A DNA stretch of 64,000 nt from positions 1,035,008-1,099,007 of the forward strand of contig OX638292.1 of assembly GCA_951812285.1 (NCBI GenBank), in the 5' to 3' direction. This DNA is from an uncultured Dehalococcoidia bacterium. GTDB lineage: Bacteria; Chloroflexota; Dehalococcoidia; Lucifugimonadales; UBA1127. The notes under the pieces are model-generated. The model was not told the origin of the DNA, made no database searches, and saw nothing but the letters and a program-made list of their open reading frames with translations. This document shows positions 53,397-60,920 of the stretch, piece after piece (the stretch's first letter is position 1; every line of letters starts with the position of its first letter). The translations under genes and the position numbers were made by a program.

Positions 53397-53426
53397 CTGA
53401 CAGCCGCGCCGCTGCCTTGCTATACT
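53397..53426 (+). promoter_or_regulatory. Promoter of selA
   Basis: -35 CTGACA, 18-base spacer, extended -10 TGCTATACT, about 58 bases before the selA ATG. The -10 element is the same as that in front of rpsB. Confidence 0.62.
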
Positions 53427-53484
53427 CCCCGCGAGCCATCGCTTACAGACATCGCTAGAGTTGTGCAATGGGAGCCCACCGCGC

Positions 53485-54855
53485 ATGACACAGGCATACC
53501 GAAACCTGCCCAGCGTCGAGCGGCTGCTGCAAACAGCCGAGGTCCAGGCGCTCACGGCGTCGCTGCCGCGCGAGGTCGTCACCGACCTCGTGCGCGGCCA
53601 GATTGACGAGGCCCGCGCCGCCATCGGCAACGGCGCGGACGCGCCCACCGCCGAGGCCCTCGCCGCCGCCGTCGTCGAGAGCGCCGAGACGTTCACCCGG
53701 CTGCGGCCGCAGGGCGTCATCAACGCGACGGGCGTCATCATCCATACCAACCTCGGTCGCGCGCCATTGAGCGCCGCCGCCCTTGCCGCCGTCCGCCGCG
53801 TCGCCGAGGGCTACTCGGACCTCGAGTACGACCTCCCCGCCGGCGAGCGCGGTTCCCGCCGCGTCCACGCCGAGACCCTGCTGACGCAGCTCACGGGCGC
53901 CGAGGCGGCCCTCGTCGTCAACAACAACGCCGCCGCCGTGCTGCTCGCGCTTGCCACCGTCGCGTCTGGGTGGGAGGTCATCGTCTCCCGCGGCGAGGCC
54001 GTCGAGATCGGCGGCGGCTTCCGCGTCCCCGACGTTCTCGCCCAGTCCGGCGCGACGCTCGTTGAGGTCGGCACGACCAACCGCACCTACGCCGCCGACT
54101 TCGAGCGCGCTATCACCGAGGACACAGCCGCCATCCTCTCCGTCCACGCCTCCAACTTCAAGGTCGTCGGCTTCACCAGCACGCCATCCATCGCAGAGCT
54201 GGCGCATGTGGCGTACCCCCGCTACCTGCCGCTCCTCCACGACCTCGGCAGCGGCTGTCTGCTCGATACCGCCGCCTACGGCATGGCCCACGAGCCGATG
54301 CCGCAGGAGAGCATCGCTGCGGGCGCGGCCCTCGCCCTCTTCTCGGGCGACAAGCTGCTGGGCGGGCCGCAGTGCGGCATCGCCGTTGGAAGCAGGAAAA
54401 TCATCGAGCGCATGGCGGCCCACCCGCTCGCCCGCGCCTTCCGGGTCGACAAGCTGAGCCTCGCGGCCCTGACCGCCACGCTCATGCACTACATCAAGGG
54501 AGAGGCCGCCGACACGGTGCCCGTGTGGGCGATGATTTCCACGACGATGGAGGACCTGCAGGAGCGCGCGATCAACTGGTCGCACACCCTGGGGCACCGG
54601 GGCGAGGTCGTGTCCGGGCAGTCGACCGTCGGCGGCGGCAGCCTGCCCGGCGAGACGCTGCCGACGTGCCTGCTCGCCCTCGACGCCGCGAGCGTGCCCG
54701 GCGGCACGCCTGAGCTGGCCCGGCGGCTGCGCACGGGCGCCACGCCCGTCGTCGCAAGGGTGCAGGACGACCGCGTGCTGCTCGATCCGCGCACGGTGTC
54801 AGTTGACGACGACCCGGCCCTCTTGCAGACCGTGGCCGCCGCGCTCAAGGGATGA
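53485..54855 (+). CDS. selA: L-seryl-tRNA(Sec) selenium transferase
   Basis: PLP enzyme that converts Ser-tRNA(Sec) to Sec-tRNA(Sec), 456 residues. N-terminal domain NLPSVERLLQTAEVQAL is the family opening; NATGVIIHTNLGRAPLS and EYDLPAGERGSR follow. The PLP lysine lies in LFSGDKLLGGPQCG. The ATG at 53485 follows GGGAG. selB, selD and a tRNA-Sec gene are not in the window. Its presence suggests that the organism makes selenoproteins. Confidence 0.95.
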   Translation: MTQAYRNLPSVERLLQTAEVQALTASLPREVVTDLVRGQIDEARAAIGNGADAPTAEALAAAVVESAETFTRLRPQGVINATGVIIHTNLGRAPLSAAALAAVRRVAEGYSDLEYDLPAGERGSRRVHAETLLTQLTGAEAALVVNNNAAAVLLALATVASGWEVIVSRGEAVEIGGGFRVPDVLAQSGATLVEVGTTNRTYAADFERAITEDTAAILSVHASNFKVVGFTSTPSIAELAHVAYPRYLPLLHDLGSGCLLDTAAYGMAHEPMPQESIAAGAALALFSGDKLLGGPQCGIAVGSRKIIERMAAHPLARAFRVDKLSLAALTATLMHYIKGEAADTVPVWAMISTTMEDLQERAINWSHTLGHRGEVVSGQSTVGGGSLPGETLPTCLLALDAASVPGGTPELARRLRTGATPVVARVQDDRVLLDPRTVSVDDDPALLQTVAAALKG

Positions 54856-54890
54856 TGGGATCCAACTTTGGACGAGAAGGGGGGAGTACT

Positions 54891-55991
54891 ATGGCGGACA
54901 TAATCAGGCATGACCAGATAGGCAGTTTCCTGCGGCCCACGACGGTGTTGGACGCGCGCCTCGCATTCGCTGAGGGCGGCATCGACGAGGAGCAGCTCCG
55001 GGCGATAGAGGACGAGGCAATCATCGACATCCTCCAGATGCAGCACGAGGCCGGCATCGGCATCTACTCCGACGGCGAGATGCGCCGCCTCGCGTGGATG
55101 TCCGGGTTCGCCGACGCCGTCGAGGGCTTCACTGAGGGCCACCGCATGATGCACTGGCACAACTTGGACGGCAGCGAGGAGGACGAGGAGAGTCTCTCTC
55201 GCGTCGCCGGCGCCAGGATCCGCCAGCTGCGCCGCCTCACCGGCGACGAGAGCTCGTTCCTGAAGGAGCACTCGCCGGGCCCGTTCAAGATCACCATGCC
55301 CAGCCCGGTTTCAGTCGCGGCCAGCGGCTTCCTTGTCGGCGTCACCGACCAGGTCTACGCGGACAGGGCCGAGTTCCAGAAGGACGTCCTGGACATCGTG
55401 CGCGGCGAGATGATCACCCTCGCCGACGAGGGCGTCACCTACATCCAGCTCGACGAGGGCTTCACCGGCTACCTCGGCGACTACGCCCTCTACCCCGTCG
55501 ACCTCGGCGGCATGACGAAGGAGCAGGCGCTGCAGGCCGACATCGAGGCGGAGAACTCGCTCTACGACGCCGTCAAGCGCGAGGGCCTGACGCTCGCGAT
55601 GCACGTCTGCGGCGGCAACTCCCGCAGCCGCTGGGCCGGCACCGGCGGCTACGCCGGCATGGCCGAGCACATCTTCAACGAGCTCCACGTCGACCGCTTC
55701 CTGCTGGAGTTTGACTCGGAGCGCGCCGGCACCTTCGAGCCGCTCAAGTACCTGCCCAAGGGCAAGGTCGTCGTCCTGGGAATCGTGACCACCAAGTCGG
55801 GCGAGCTCGAGGACCCGGAGGAGCTGCTCCGCCGCATCGACGAGGCCTCGAAGTACGCGCCGCTGGACCAGCTTGCCATCAGCCCGCAGTGCGGCTTCGC
55901 TTCCGTCGCCGACGGCAACCTGATCTCGGAGGAGGAGCAGCGCCTCAAGCTGGAGGTCGTCGTCGACGTCGCCCGCCGCGTCTGGGGGTAA
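54891..55991 (+). CDS. MetE-like zinc methyltransferase (cobalamin-independent methionine synthase C-terminal family)
   Basis: Single-domain protein of 366 residues related to the C-terminal barrel of MetE and to MetE-like methyltransferases. Zinc ligands appear as the His-Cys of MHVCGGN and the Cys of SPQCGFASV. The GSFLRPTTVLDAR motif opens the barrel. No N-terminal MetE domain is present, so the methyl donor may not be polyglutamyl folate; other thiol acceptors are possible. The ATG at 54891 follows GGGGGGAG. It lies 35 bases after selA, so co-expression with the selenium system is possible. Confidence 0.85.
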   Translation: MADIIRHDQIGSFLRPTTVLDARLAFAEGGIDEEQLRAIEDEAIIDILQMQHEAGIGIYSDGEMRRLAWMSGFADAVEGFTEGHRMMHWHNLDGSEEDEESLSRVAGARIRQLRRLTGDESSFLKEHSPGPFKITMPSPVSVAASGFLVGVTDQVYADRAEFQKDVLDIVRGEMITLADEGVTYIQLDEGFTGYLGDYALYPVDLGGMTKEQALQADIEAENSLYDAVKREGLTLAMHVCGGNSRSRWAGTGGYAGMAEHIFNELHVDRFLLEFDSERAGTFEPLKYLPKGKVVVLGIVTTKSGELEDPEELLRRIDEASKYAPLDQLAISPQCGFASVADGNLISEEEQRLKLEVVVDVARRVWG

Positions 55992-56019
55992 CCTCGACCG
56001 GCCACGGAGCCGAAAGCAC

Positions 56020-56061
56020 GAGCGGCAGGCCAGTCGCACCTTCGCGACGGACCTGCCGCTC
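56020..56061. terminator. Terminator between convergent genes
   Basis: GAGCGGCAGG and CCTGCCGCTC form a perfect 10-base stem with a 22-base loop between the MetE-like gene and the convergent membrane protein gene. An alternative outer pair (CACGAGC with GCTCGTG) shares part of the left arm. It can serve both directions. Confidence 0.7.
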
Positions 56062-56085
56062 CTTCTTGCTCGTGGAAAGCGCTGC

Positions 56086-56802
56086 CTAGACGGCCGCTTC
56101 CTCACCAACGAACTCCCGGCGACCCTGCATGATGCCAATACCGATGACCAGGATGCACAGGGAACCGAAGACCAGCACGACGTTGCTGAACACGGCTACT
56201 CCGTTGAGGTCGATTTCCCCAACGTGTTCTGCAATCATCAGCACGACGAAGCTGAGGGCTCCGGTGAGCGCCAGCCCCAATCCAGCCAGCTTGAAGATGC
56301 TCATGCCCTCACACCGACGCGCCAGGCCGCACCCGAAGATCGCCGAGCCAATGGACGTCACGTACAGGAAGGCAAAGTGCAGGGCGACTGACGTCGTGAA
56401 GATCGTCGTCGCCATCACCTGCTCCTCTGCGGCGCTGCTCCCCACGCCGTGCTCCAGCACATGGGTGAGAACGTGCCGGAGGCTCAATTCGATGATGAGG
56501 AAGGCGTATCCAAACAGAAAGACCTTCAGCGCAAAGGCGGACACCCGGTCCATGACTGAACCGCCACCGAACGCACGCTGCAGCGTGCTCAACCCGAACC
56601 AATAGAGCACGACGGCAATGACAAAGCCCGTTGTCACAATCTGGGACACTTGAGCATTGTCGCCCATAATGGCGGCCAGTTCCGCAAAGTCCGCGGAGTC
56701 CGCGGGATCAATCAGGAATCCGCCGGGCGTCAGCATCGACGAAACCAGGCCCAGGAGCACAGCAACCACAAGGGAAAGCCCTGCCAGCTTGTTGAACGTC
56801 AT
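56086..56802 (-). CDS. Multi-pass membrane protein of unknown function
   Basis: A 238-residue protein with about seven hydrophobic segments. Charged residues are confined to the loops (VMDRVSAFALK, HVLEHGVGSSAAEEQ). A histidine-rich short stretch (RHVLTHVLEH) lies between two helices. The ATG at 56802 follows GAGGAGG. Family not recognised. Solitary gene between the MetE-like gene and rarA. Confidence 0.7.
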   Translation of the reverse strand: MTFNKLAGLSLVVAVLLGLVSSMLTPGGFLIDPADSADFAELAAIMGDNAQVSQIVTTGFVIAVVLYWFGLSTLQRAFGGGSVMDRVSAFALKVFLFGYAFLIIELSLRHVLTHVLEHGVGSSAAEEQVMATTIFTTSVALHFAFLYVTSIGSAIFGCGLARRCEGMSIFKLAGLGLALTGALSFVVLMIAEHVGEIDLNGVAVFSNVVLVFGSLCILVIGIGIMQGRREFVGEEAAV

Positions 56803-56974
56803 CCCAGCCTCCTCCGCATAGGTGAGTCTCAGTACCTCAAAGGGAACAGTATCACCAAGAACAGACGTATTCAAGCATGAATATGGCAGGAATAGTCAAA
56901 TTGTGGCAGATTGCGCCATCCTGTGGCCGAAAAAACGTACGCGTAAAGCGCCTGATCACGGCGTATTCTGTCGC

Positions 56975-57003
56975 TTGCGACGCGAACTTGACACGCCTAC
57001 ACT
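56975..57003 (+). promoter_or_regulatory. Possible promoter of rarA
   Basis: -35 TTGCGA, 17-base spacer, -10 TACACT; the GTG start of rarA is 28 bases further. Confidence 0.55.
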
Positions 57004-57031
57004 TGCATCACTTCTTCCCTGAGCGTGCACC

Positions 57032-58390
57032 GTGACTGACCTCTTTGCCTACGCGATGCAGCAGCGCGGCGACGCCGACGCGCCCCTCGCCGCGCGCATG
57101 CGGCCCCGCGACTTCGACGAGTTCGTGGGACAGGAGCACCTCACGGGCCCCAACCGCGTCCTCCGCCGCGCCATCGAGGCCGACCAGGTGCCCTCCATGC
57201 TGCTGTGGGGCCCGCCCGGCTCCGGCAAGACGACGCTCGCCAACCTCATCGCCGCCCACACGAAGGCGCACTTCGAGACCGTCTCCGCCGTCACCGCGGG
57301 CGTCGCCGACCTCCGCCGCGCCGTCGAGTCCGCGCGTGAACGCCTCGCGCTGAACGGCCAGCGCACCATCCTCTTCGTCGACGAGATCCACCGCTTCAAC
57401 AAGGCGCAGCAGGACGTCATCCTCCCCCACGTCGAGGCCGGCACGGTGACGTTCATCGGCGCGACGACGGAAAACCCCTCTTTCGAGGTCATCGCGCCGC
57501 TCCTCTCGCGCTCCATGGTCTACACGCTCGGGCAGCTCACCGACGACCACGTCGGCGCCATCATCGACCACGCGCTGACGGACGCTGAACGCGGCCTCGG
57601 CAAGTACACCTTCGTCCTCGAGGACGACGCCCGCCAGCTCCTCGTCGACGCGGCCAGCGGCGACGCCCGCACGGCGCTCAACTGCCTCGAGCTCGCTGCC
57701 CTCGTCACCCAACCCGACGCCCACGGCGTCCGCACCGTCACCCTCTCGACGGTTGAGGACGCGCTGCAGCACCGCGCCCTCCACTACGACAAGACCGGCG
57801 ACCAGCACTACGACACCATCTCCGCCTTCATCAAGTCGGTGCGCGGCTCGGACCCCGACGCCGCCGTCTACTGGCTCGTCCGGATGCTCGACGCCGGTGA
57901 GGACCCGATGTTCATCGCGCGCCGCATCATCATCCTCGCGGCGGAGGACATCGGCATGGCCGACCCGGGCGCGCTGCCGGTGGCCGTCGCGGCGCAGCAG
58001 GCCGTCCACTTCATCGGCCTGCCTGAGGGCGCCATCCCGCTGGCGGAGGCCACGGTCTACCTCGCAACCGCTCCCAAGTCGAACTCTGCGTACGCCGCCC
58101 TCGGCAAGGCGCGCGAGGACGTTCGCGAGCACGGTGGCCTGCCGGTGCCCCTGCACCTGCGCAACGCCGTCACCGGCCTGATGCGCCGCCAGGGCTACGG
58201 CGAGGGCTACAAGTACGCCCACGACTACCCCGAGCACTTCGCGAAGATGCAGAACCTGCCCGAGCGTCTCAAGGGCCACCGCTACTACCAACCCTCAGAC
58301 CAGGGCTACGAGCGTGACGTCGCGGAACGCGTCGCCAAATGGTGGGGAGAGGCGAGGGGGAAAGACCACCGGGGTCGGGGGACGGAATAG
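57032..58390 (+). CDS. rarA: Replication-associated recombination protein A (RarA/MgsA)
   Basis: AAA+ ATPase that acts at stalled replication forks, 452 residues. Walker A LLWGPPGSGKTTLAN, Walker B TILFVDEIHRFNKAQQD, sensor FIGATTENPSFEV, then the C-terminal MgsA domain (LAAEDIGMADPGAL and KGHRYYQPSDQGY). GTG start at 57032. Convergent with the GreA fusion gene. Confidence 0.95.
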   Translation: MTDLFAYAMQQRGDADAPLAARMRPRDFDEFVGQEHLTGPNRVLRRAIEADQVPSMLLWGPPGSGKTTLANLIAAHTKAHFETVSAVTAGVADLRRAVESARERLALNGQRTILFVDEIHRFNKAQQDVILPHVEAGTVTFIGATTENPSFEVIAPLLSRSMVYTLGQLTDDHVGAIIDHALTDAERGLGKYTFVLEDDARQLLVDAASGDARTALNCLELAALVTQPDAHGVRTVTLSTVEDALQHRALHYDKTGDQHYDTISAFIKSVRGSDPDAAVYWLVRMLDAGEDPMFIARRIIILAAEDIGMADPGALPVAVAAQQAVHFIGLPEGAIPLAEATVYLATAPKSNSAYAALGKAREDVREHGGLPVPLHLRNAVTGLMRRQGYGEGYKYAHDYPEHFAKMQNLPERLKGHRYYQPSDQGYERDVAERVAKWWGEARGKDHRGRGTE

Positions 58391-58423
58391 CGGGGTCTTG
58401 CCGGGGAGCGCGGACCTGGTCGT

Positions 58424-59230
58424 CTACTCGACGGCCACCAGCTTGTACCGCATCACGCCCTTGGGCGCCGTGACCTCGATCTCGTCGCCGATGCGCCTGC
58501 CCAGCACCGCCTCGCCCACTGGCGAGCTCGTCGAGATCTTGCGCGCCATCAGGTCCGCCTCCCGCGGGTCGACGATCGTCCACTCGAGCTCCGTCCCGGA
58601 ATCGACGTCCTTCAGCTTGAAGGTGCTGCCGTGCCGGACCTCCATTCCGTTGCCCTCGCTCTTGTCGAGTATCCGGGCTTTGGAGAGGGTGTCCTCCGTC
58701 ACGCGCAGCCGGGCCGTAAGCTGCCCCTGGTACTCGCGAGCGGCCTCCAGCGGAGCATTCTCGCGGACGTCCTTGTCGGCGGCCGCCCGCTGGATCTCCT
58801 TGGCGTTGCTGGCAAGCTCGTCCTTGAGGTGGTCGACCAGCCGGACCAGCTCGGCGTGGCCGTCAGCGGTGAGCTGCACCACCTCCGGCTCCAGCATGCC
58901 CGGCCGCGCCGACCTGCCGCGCGCCTGCTTCGAGGGCCTGCGCAGCTTGACGTGCTGCGACAGGTTGGCTTCGACGATGCCCACCTTCCTGGCGTACTGC
59001 AGGAAGTCGCGGACGGCCTTGATGCGCTCGCCGCCGCCCAGCGTCTCGGCTGATGCTTCCAGCGAGAAGGCCTCGAGGTCTGCGGGGGTGAGGGAGGTCA
59101 CGATGCGGTCGTCGCCGAACCACCTGAGGAATCGCGTCAATGTCTGCCTGATCTCGGAACCGTTCTTTCGTCCGCTGACGTACTCTTCAATGGCGACGCC
59201 CAGCGTCACGATCGTTCCCAACTCCGGCAC
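58424..59230 (-). CDS. GreA-type transcript cleavage factor fused to an integrase-like DNA-binding domain
   Basis: A 268-residue protein in two parts. Residues about 118-268 are a full GreA: coiled-coil tip with Asp154 and Glu157 (KDVRENA), which in E. coli GreA hold the catalytic metal, and the FKBP-like C-terminal domain (GSTFKLKD, SSPVGEAVLGRRIGDEIEV). Residues about 9-97 resemble the SAM-like core-binding domain of tyrosine recombinases (SEIRQTLTRFLRWFGDDR, then LTPADLEAF, ending YARKVGIVEANLSQHVKL) but no catalytic recombinase domain follows. Starts with GTG after GGGAGG. RNA polymerase binding is expected; the added domain could tether the factor to DNA. Ordinary GreA is about 158 residues. 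Confidence 0.9.
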   Translation of the reverse strand: MPELGTIVTLGVAIEEYVSGRKNGSEIRQTLTRFLRWFGDDRIVTSLTPADLEAFSLEASAETLGGGERIKAVRDFLQYARKVGIVEANLSQHVKLRRPSKQARGRSARPGMLEPEVVQLTADGHAELVRLVDHLKDELASNAKEIQRAAADKDVRENAPLEAAREYQGQLTARLRVTEDTLSKARILDKSEGNGMEVRHGSTFKLKDVDSGTELEWTIVDPREADLMARKISTSSPVGEAVLGRRIGDEIEVTAPKGVMRYKLVAVE

Positions 59231-59262
59231 GGCGTGCCCTCCCTTGCGTTGCGTCTCCGGTC

Positions 59263-59293
59263 ATTCTACGTGCCGCTCGAAACCAGTGTCAAA
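59263..59293 (-). promoter_or_regulatory. Promoter of the GreA fusion gene
   Basis: Reading on the minus strand: consensus -35 TTGACA, 19-base spacer, -10 TAGAAT, about 32 bases before the GTG start. Confidence 0.62.
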
Positions 59294-59304
59294 CGAATAT
59301 CAGT

Positions 59305-59333
59305 TGACACGCAGATAGCCCAATCCTAGAATG
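59305..59333 (+). promoter_or_regulatory. Promoter of the stand-alone RAM-domain gene
   Basis: -35 TTGACA, 17-base spacer, -10 TAGAAT, divergent from the GreA promoter and 12 bases from its -35. The leader of the RAM gene would be about 70 bases long. Confidence 0.72.
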
Positions 59334-59411
59334 AGGCGCTTGAAATCAGGGCTCTCCGGCCGCTTTTCGACGGACGCGAGGCCGTCCCAACATCACCAGG
59401 GAGGTAGACCG

Positions 59412-59651
59412 ATGGCGACCAAGGCATACGTACTGATTGAGACCGCCGTGGGCAAGACGCGCGACGTCATGAGCTCGCTCTCGGGTGTAGCGGGCGTGGC
59501 GGCGGTCGACGCCGTCACGGGCCCCTACGACATCATCGCCGTGATCTCCGCCAACGACCTCAACTCCGTCGGCGAGATCGTCACGGACAAGGTCCACACC
59601 ATTGGCGGAGTCAACCGCACGGTGACCTGCCTCTCCGTCAGCGTCGGCTAG
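59412..59651 (+). CDS. Stand-alone Lrp/AsnC ligand-binding (RAM) domain protein
   Basis: A 79-residue protein made only of the effector-binding domain of Lrp/AsnC regulators: AYVLIETAVGKTRDVM, GVAAVDAVTGPYDIIAVI and IGGVNRTVTCLSVS. It has no DNA-binding helix-turn-helix. Stand-alone RAM domains bind amino acids or act as partners of full-length regulators. ATG at 59412 with GGGAGG. Convergent with the M42 peptidase gene. Confidence 0.9.
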   Translation: MATKAYVLIETAVGKTRDVMSSLSGVAGVAAVDAVTGPYDIIAVISANDLNSVGEIVTDKVHTIGGVNRTVTCLSVSVG

Positions 59652-59663
59652 CCGGGCGCCTGC

Positions 59664-60764
59664 TTACGCCGTCTCCCGCAGCCGCGCCTGCGGGCCGGCG
59701 GGCACCGCCGCGAGCCGCGTCCACGCCGGCGACGTCCTGCGCAGCCTGACGCTCCGCGCCGCCTCCTCCACGAGACGAACGCCCGTCAGGTAGTCGTCCG
59801 CGTGGATGTACTCCGCGCCAATCCCGCCCTCGGTCGTCGCGTTGTGGTAGTTGCCCAGCGGAAACGCGATGCCCGTCGTCGCGTACCCGAACGCCGCAAA
59901 CCCGCTCGCCTCGCACGTGCCGCCGCTCATCAGCTGCCGCTGCACCTTCGTCTCCGGCTCCTGCTCCAGCAGGCTGCGCCTCGCGACGTGCAGCACCTGC
60001 TCCGCCTCCGCGCTGAACGTGAACGTGGCGTCGCCGACACGGACCACCGGCCCCGCGCCCTGCACGGCCCCCGGCAACTCCCGGCTTGACTCCAGCGACA
60101 CGACAAGGCAGTCCTTCGGCAGGCTGTGCTCCTGCGCCATCAACCGCGCCCCGACCAGCCCGACCTCCTCCGCCCGCGTGAACACGCCGTACACGTCGCC
60201 CTCCACCGGCGATTCGATGATGCCGTGCAGCGCCGCGAGGATCGCCCCGCACCCTGCAAGGTCGTCGGCGGCGCGCATATGCAGCAGGTCCTCCCGCCGC
60301 TCGAAGTCCACAAGGTCGAACACGACCGCGGCGGGCAGCGGCACGCTCGCCGCGTCGTCCGTGTATACCAGCACGCGCCGCTCCTCCGGCGCGCCCACCG
60401 TCCCGCCAAGCCGCCCCTTGCGCCGCGCGCCGGACCGCTCGACGATCTCGACATCCGCCAGTTCGGTCAGCGACACGGGTGGCACGCCGCCGCACGCCTC
60501 GGCGACGAGCGCGCCCTCGCGCACCTCGACCGCCTCGAAGCCGGGGTGGTCCATGTGCGCCATGAACGCGATGGGCGGCACGCCCGCCACCGTCCCCTGC
60601 ACCCGCACGATGATGTTGCCGTACTGGTCCGTCTTCGCCTCAAGCCCGAGCTCCGCAATCGCGCGCAGCACGTAGTCCGAGACCAGCCCCTCGTGGAACG
60701 ACACGGCGGGCAGGCCGCCCAGGTCGGCCAGGATCTGCAGCGCCCGGTCTGCGTCGATGCTCAT
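59664..60764 (-). CDS. M42-family aminopeptidase
   Basis: Co-catalytic metallopeptidase of about 366 residues. Metal ligands: His in MAHMDHPG, Asp in RAADDLAG, the Glu pair in TRAEEVGLVG, Glu/Asp in VSLESSRE, and a histidine in NYHNATTEGG. It resembles glutamyl or deblocking aminopeptidases and cellulase-M-type proteins. The ATG at 60764 follows GGGAGAAAG. The C-terminal tail after the last helix is basic. Divergent from the S9 peptidase gene. Confidence 0.9.
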   Translation of the reverse strand: MSIDADRALQILADLGGLPAVSFHEGLVSDYVLRAIAELGLEAKTDQYGNIIVRVQGTVAGVPPIAFMAHMDHPGFEAVEVREGALVAEACGGVPPVSLTELADVEIVERSGARRKGRLGGTVGAPEERRVLVYTDDAASVPLPAAVVFDLVDFERREDLLHMRAADDLAGCGAILAALHGIIESPVEGDVYGVFTRAEEVGLVGARLMAQEHSLPKDCLVVSLESSRELPGAVQGAGPVVRVGDATFTFSAEAEQVLHVARRSLLEQEPETKVQRQLMSGGTCEASGFAAFGYATTGIAFPLGNYHNATTEGGIGAEYIHADDYLTGVRLVEEAARSVRLRRTSPAWTRLAAVPAGPQARLRETA

Positions 60765-60920
60765 CCGCTTTCTCCCGCGTTCATGACGCCGGTCGAGCAC
60801 TCGAGCGGCGCACGGACAGCATAGCGGAGGGCAGCGTCGGGCAACAGCCGCAATGCGTTTGACCGACGCCTACGCTGGTGCTAGCCTTCCCCTCGCCAAG
60901 CTGAAAGCAAGGGGGATTCC

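Noticed and set aside
57008..58291. A 427-residue minus-strand frame opposite rarA
   Set aside because: Antisense of a conserved AAA ATPase, rich in Val, Gly and Asp, with no motifs.
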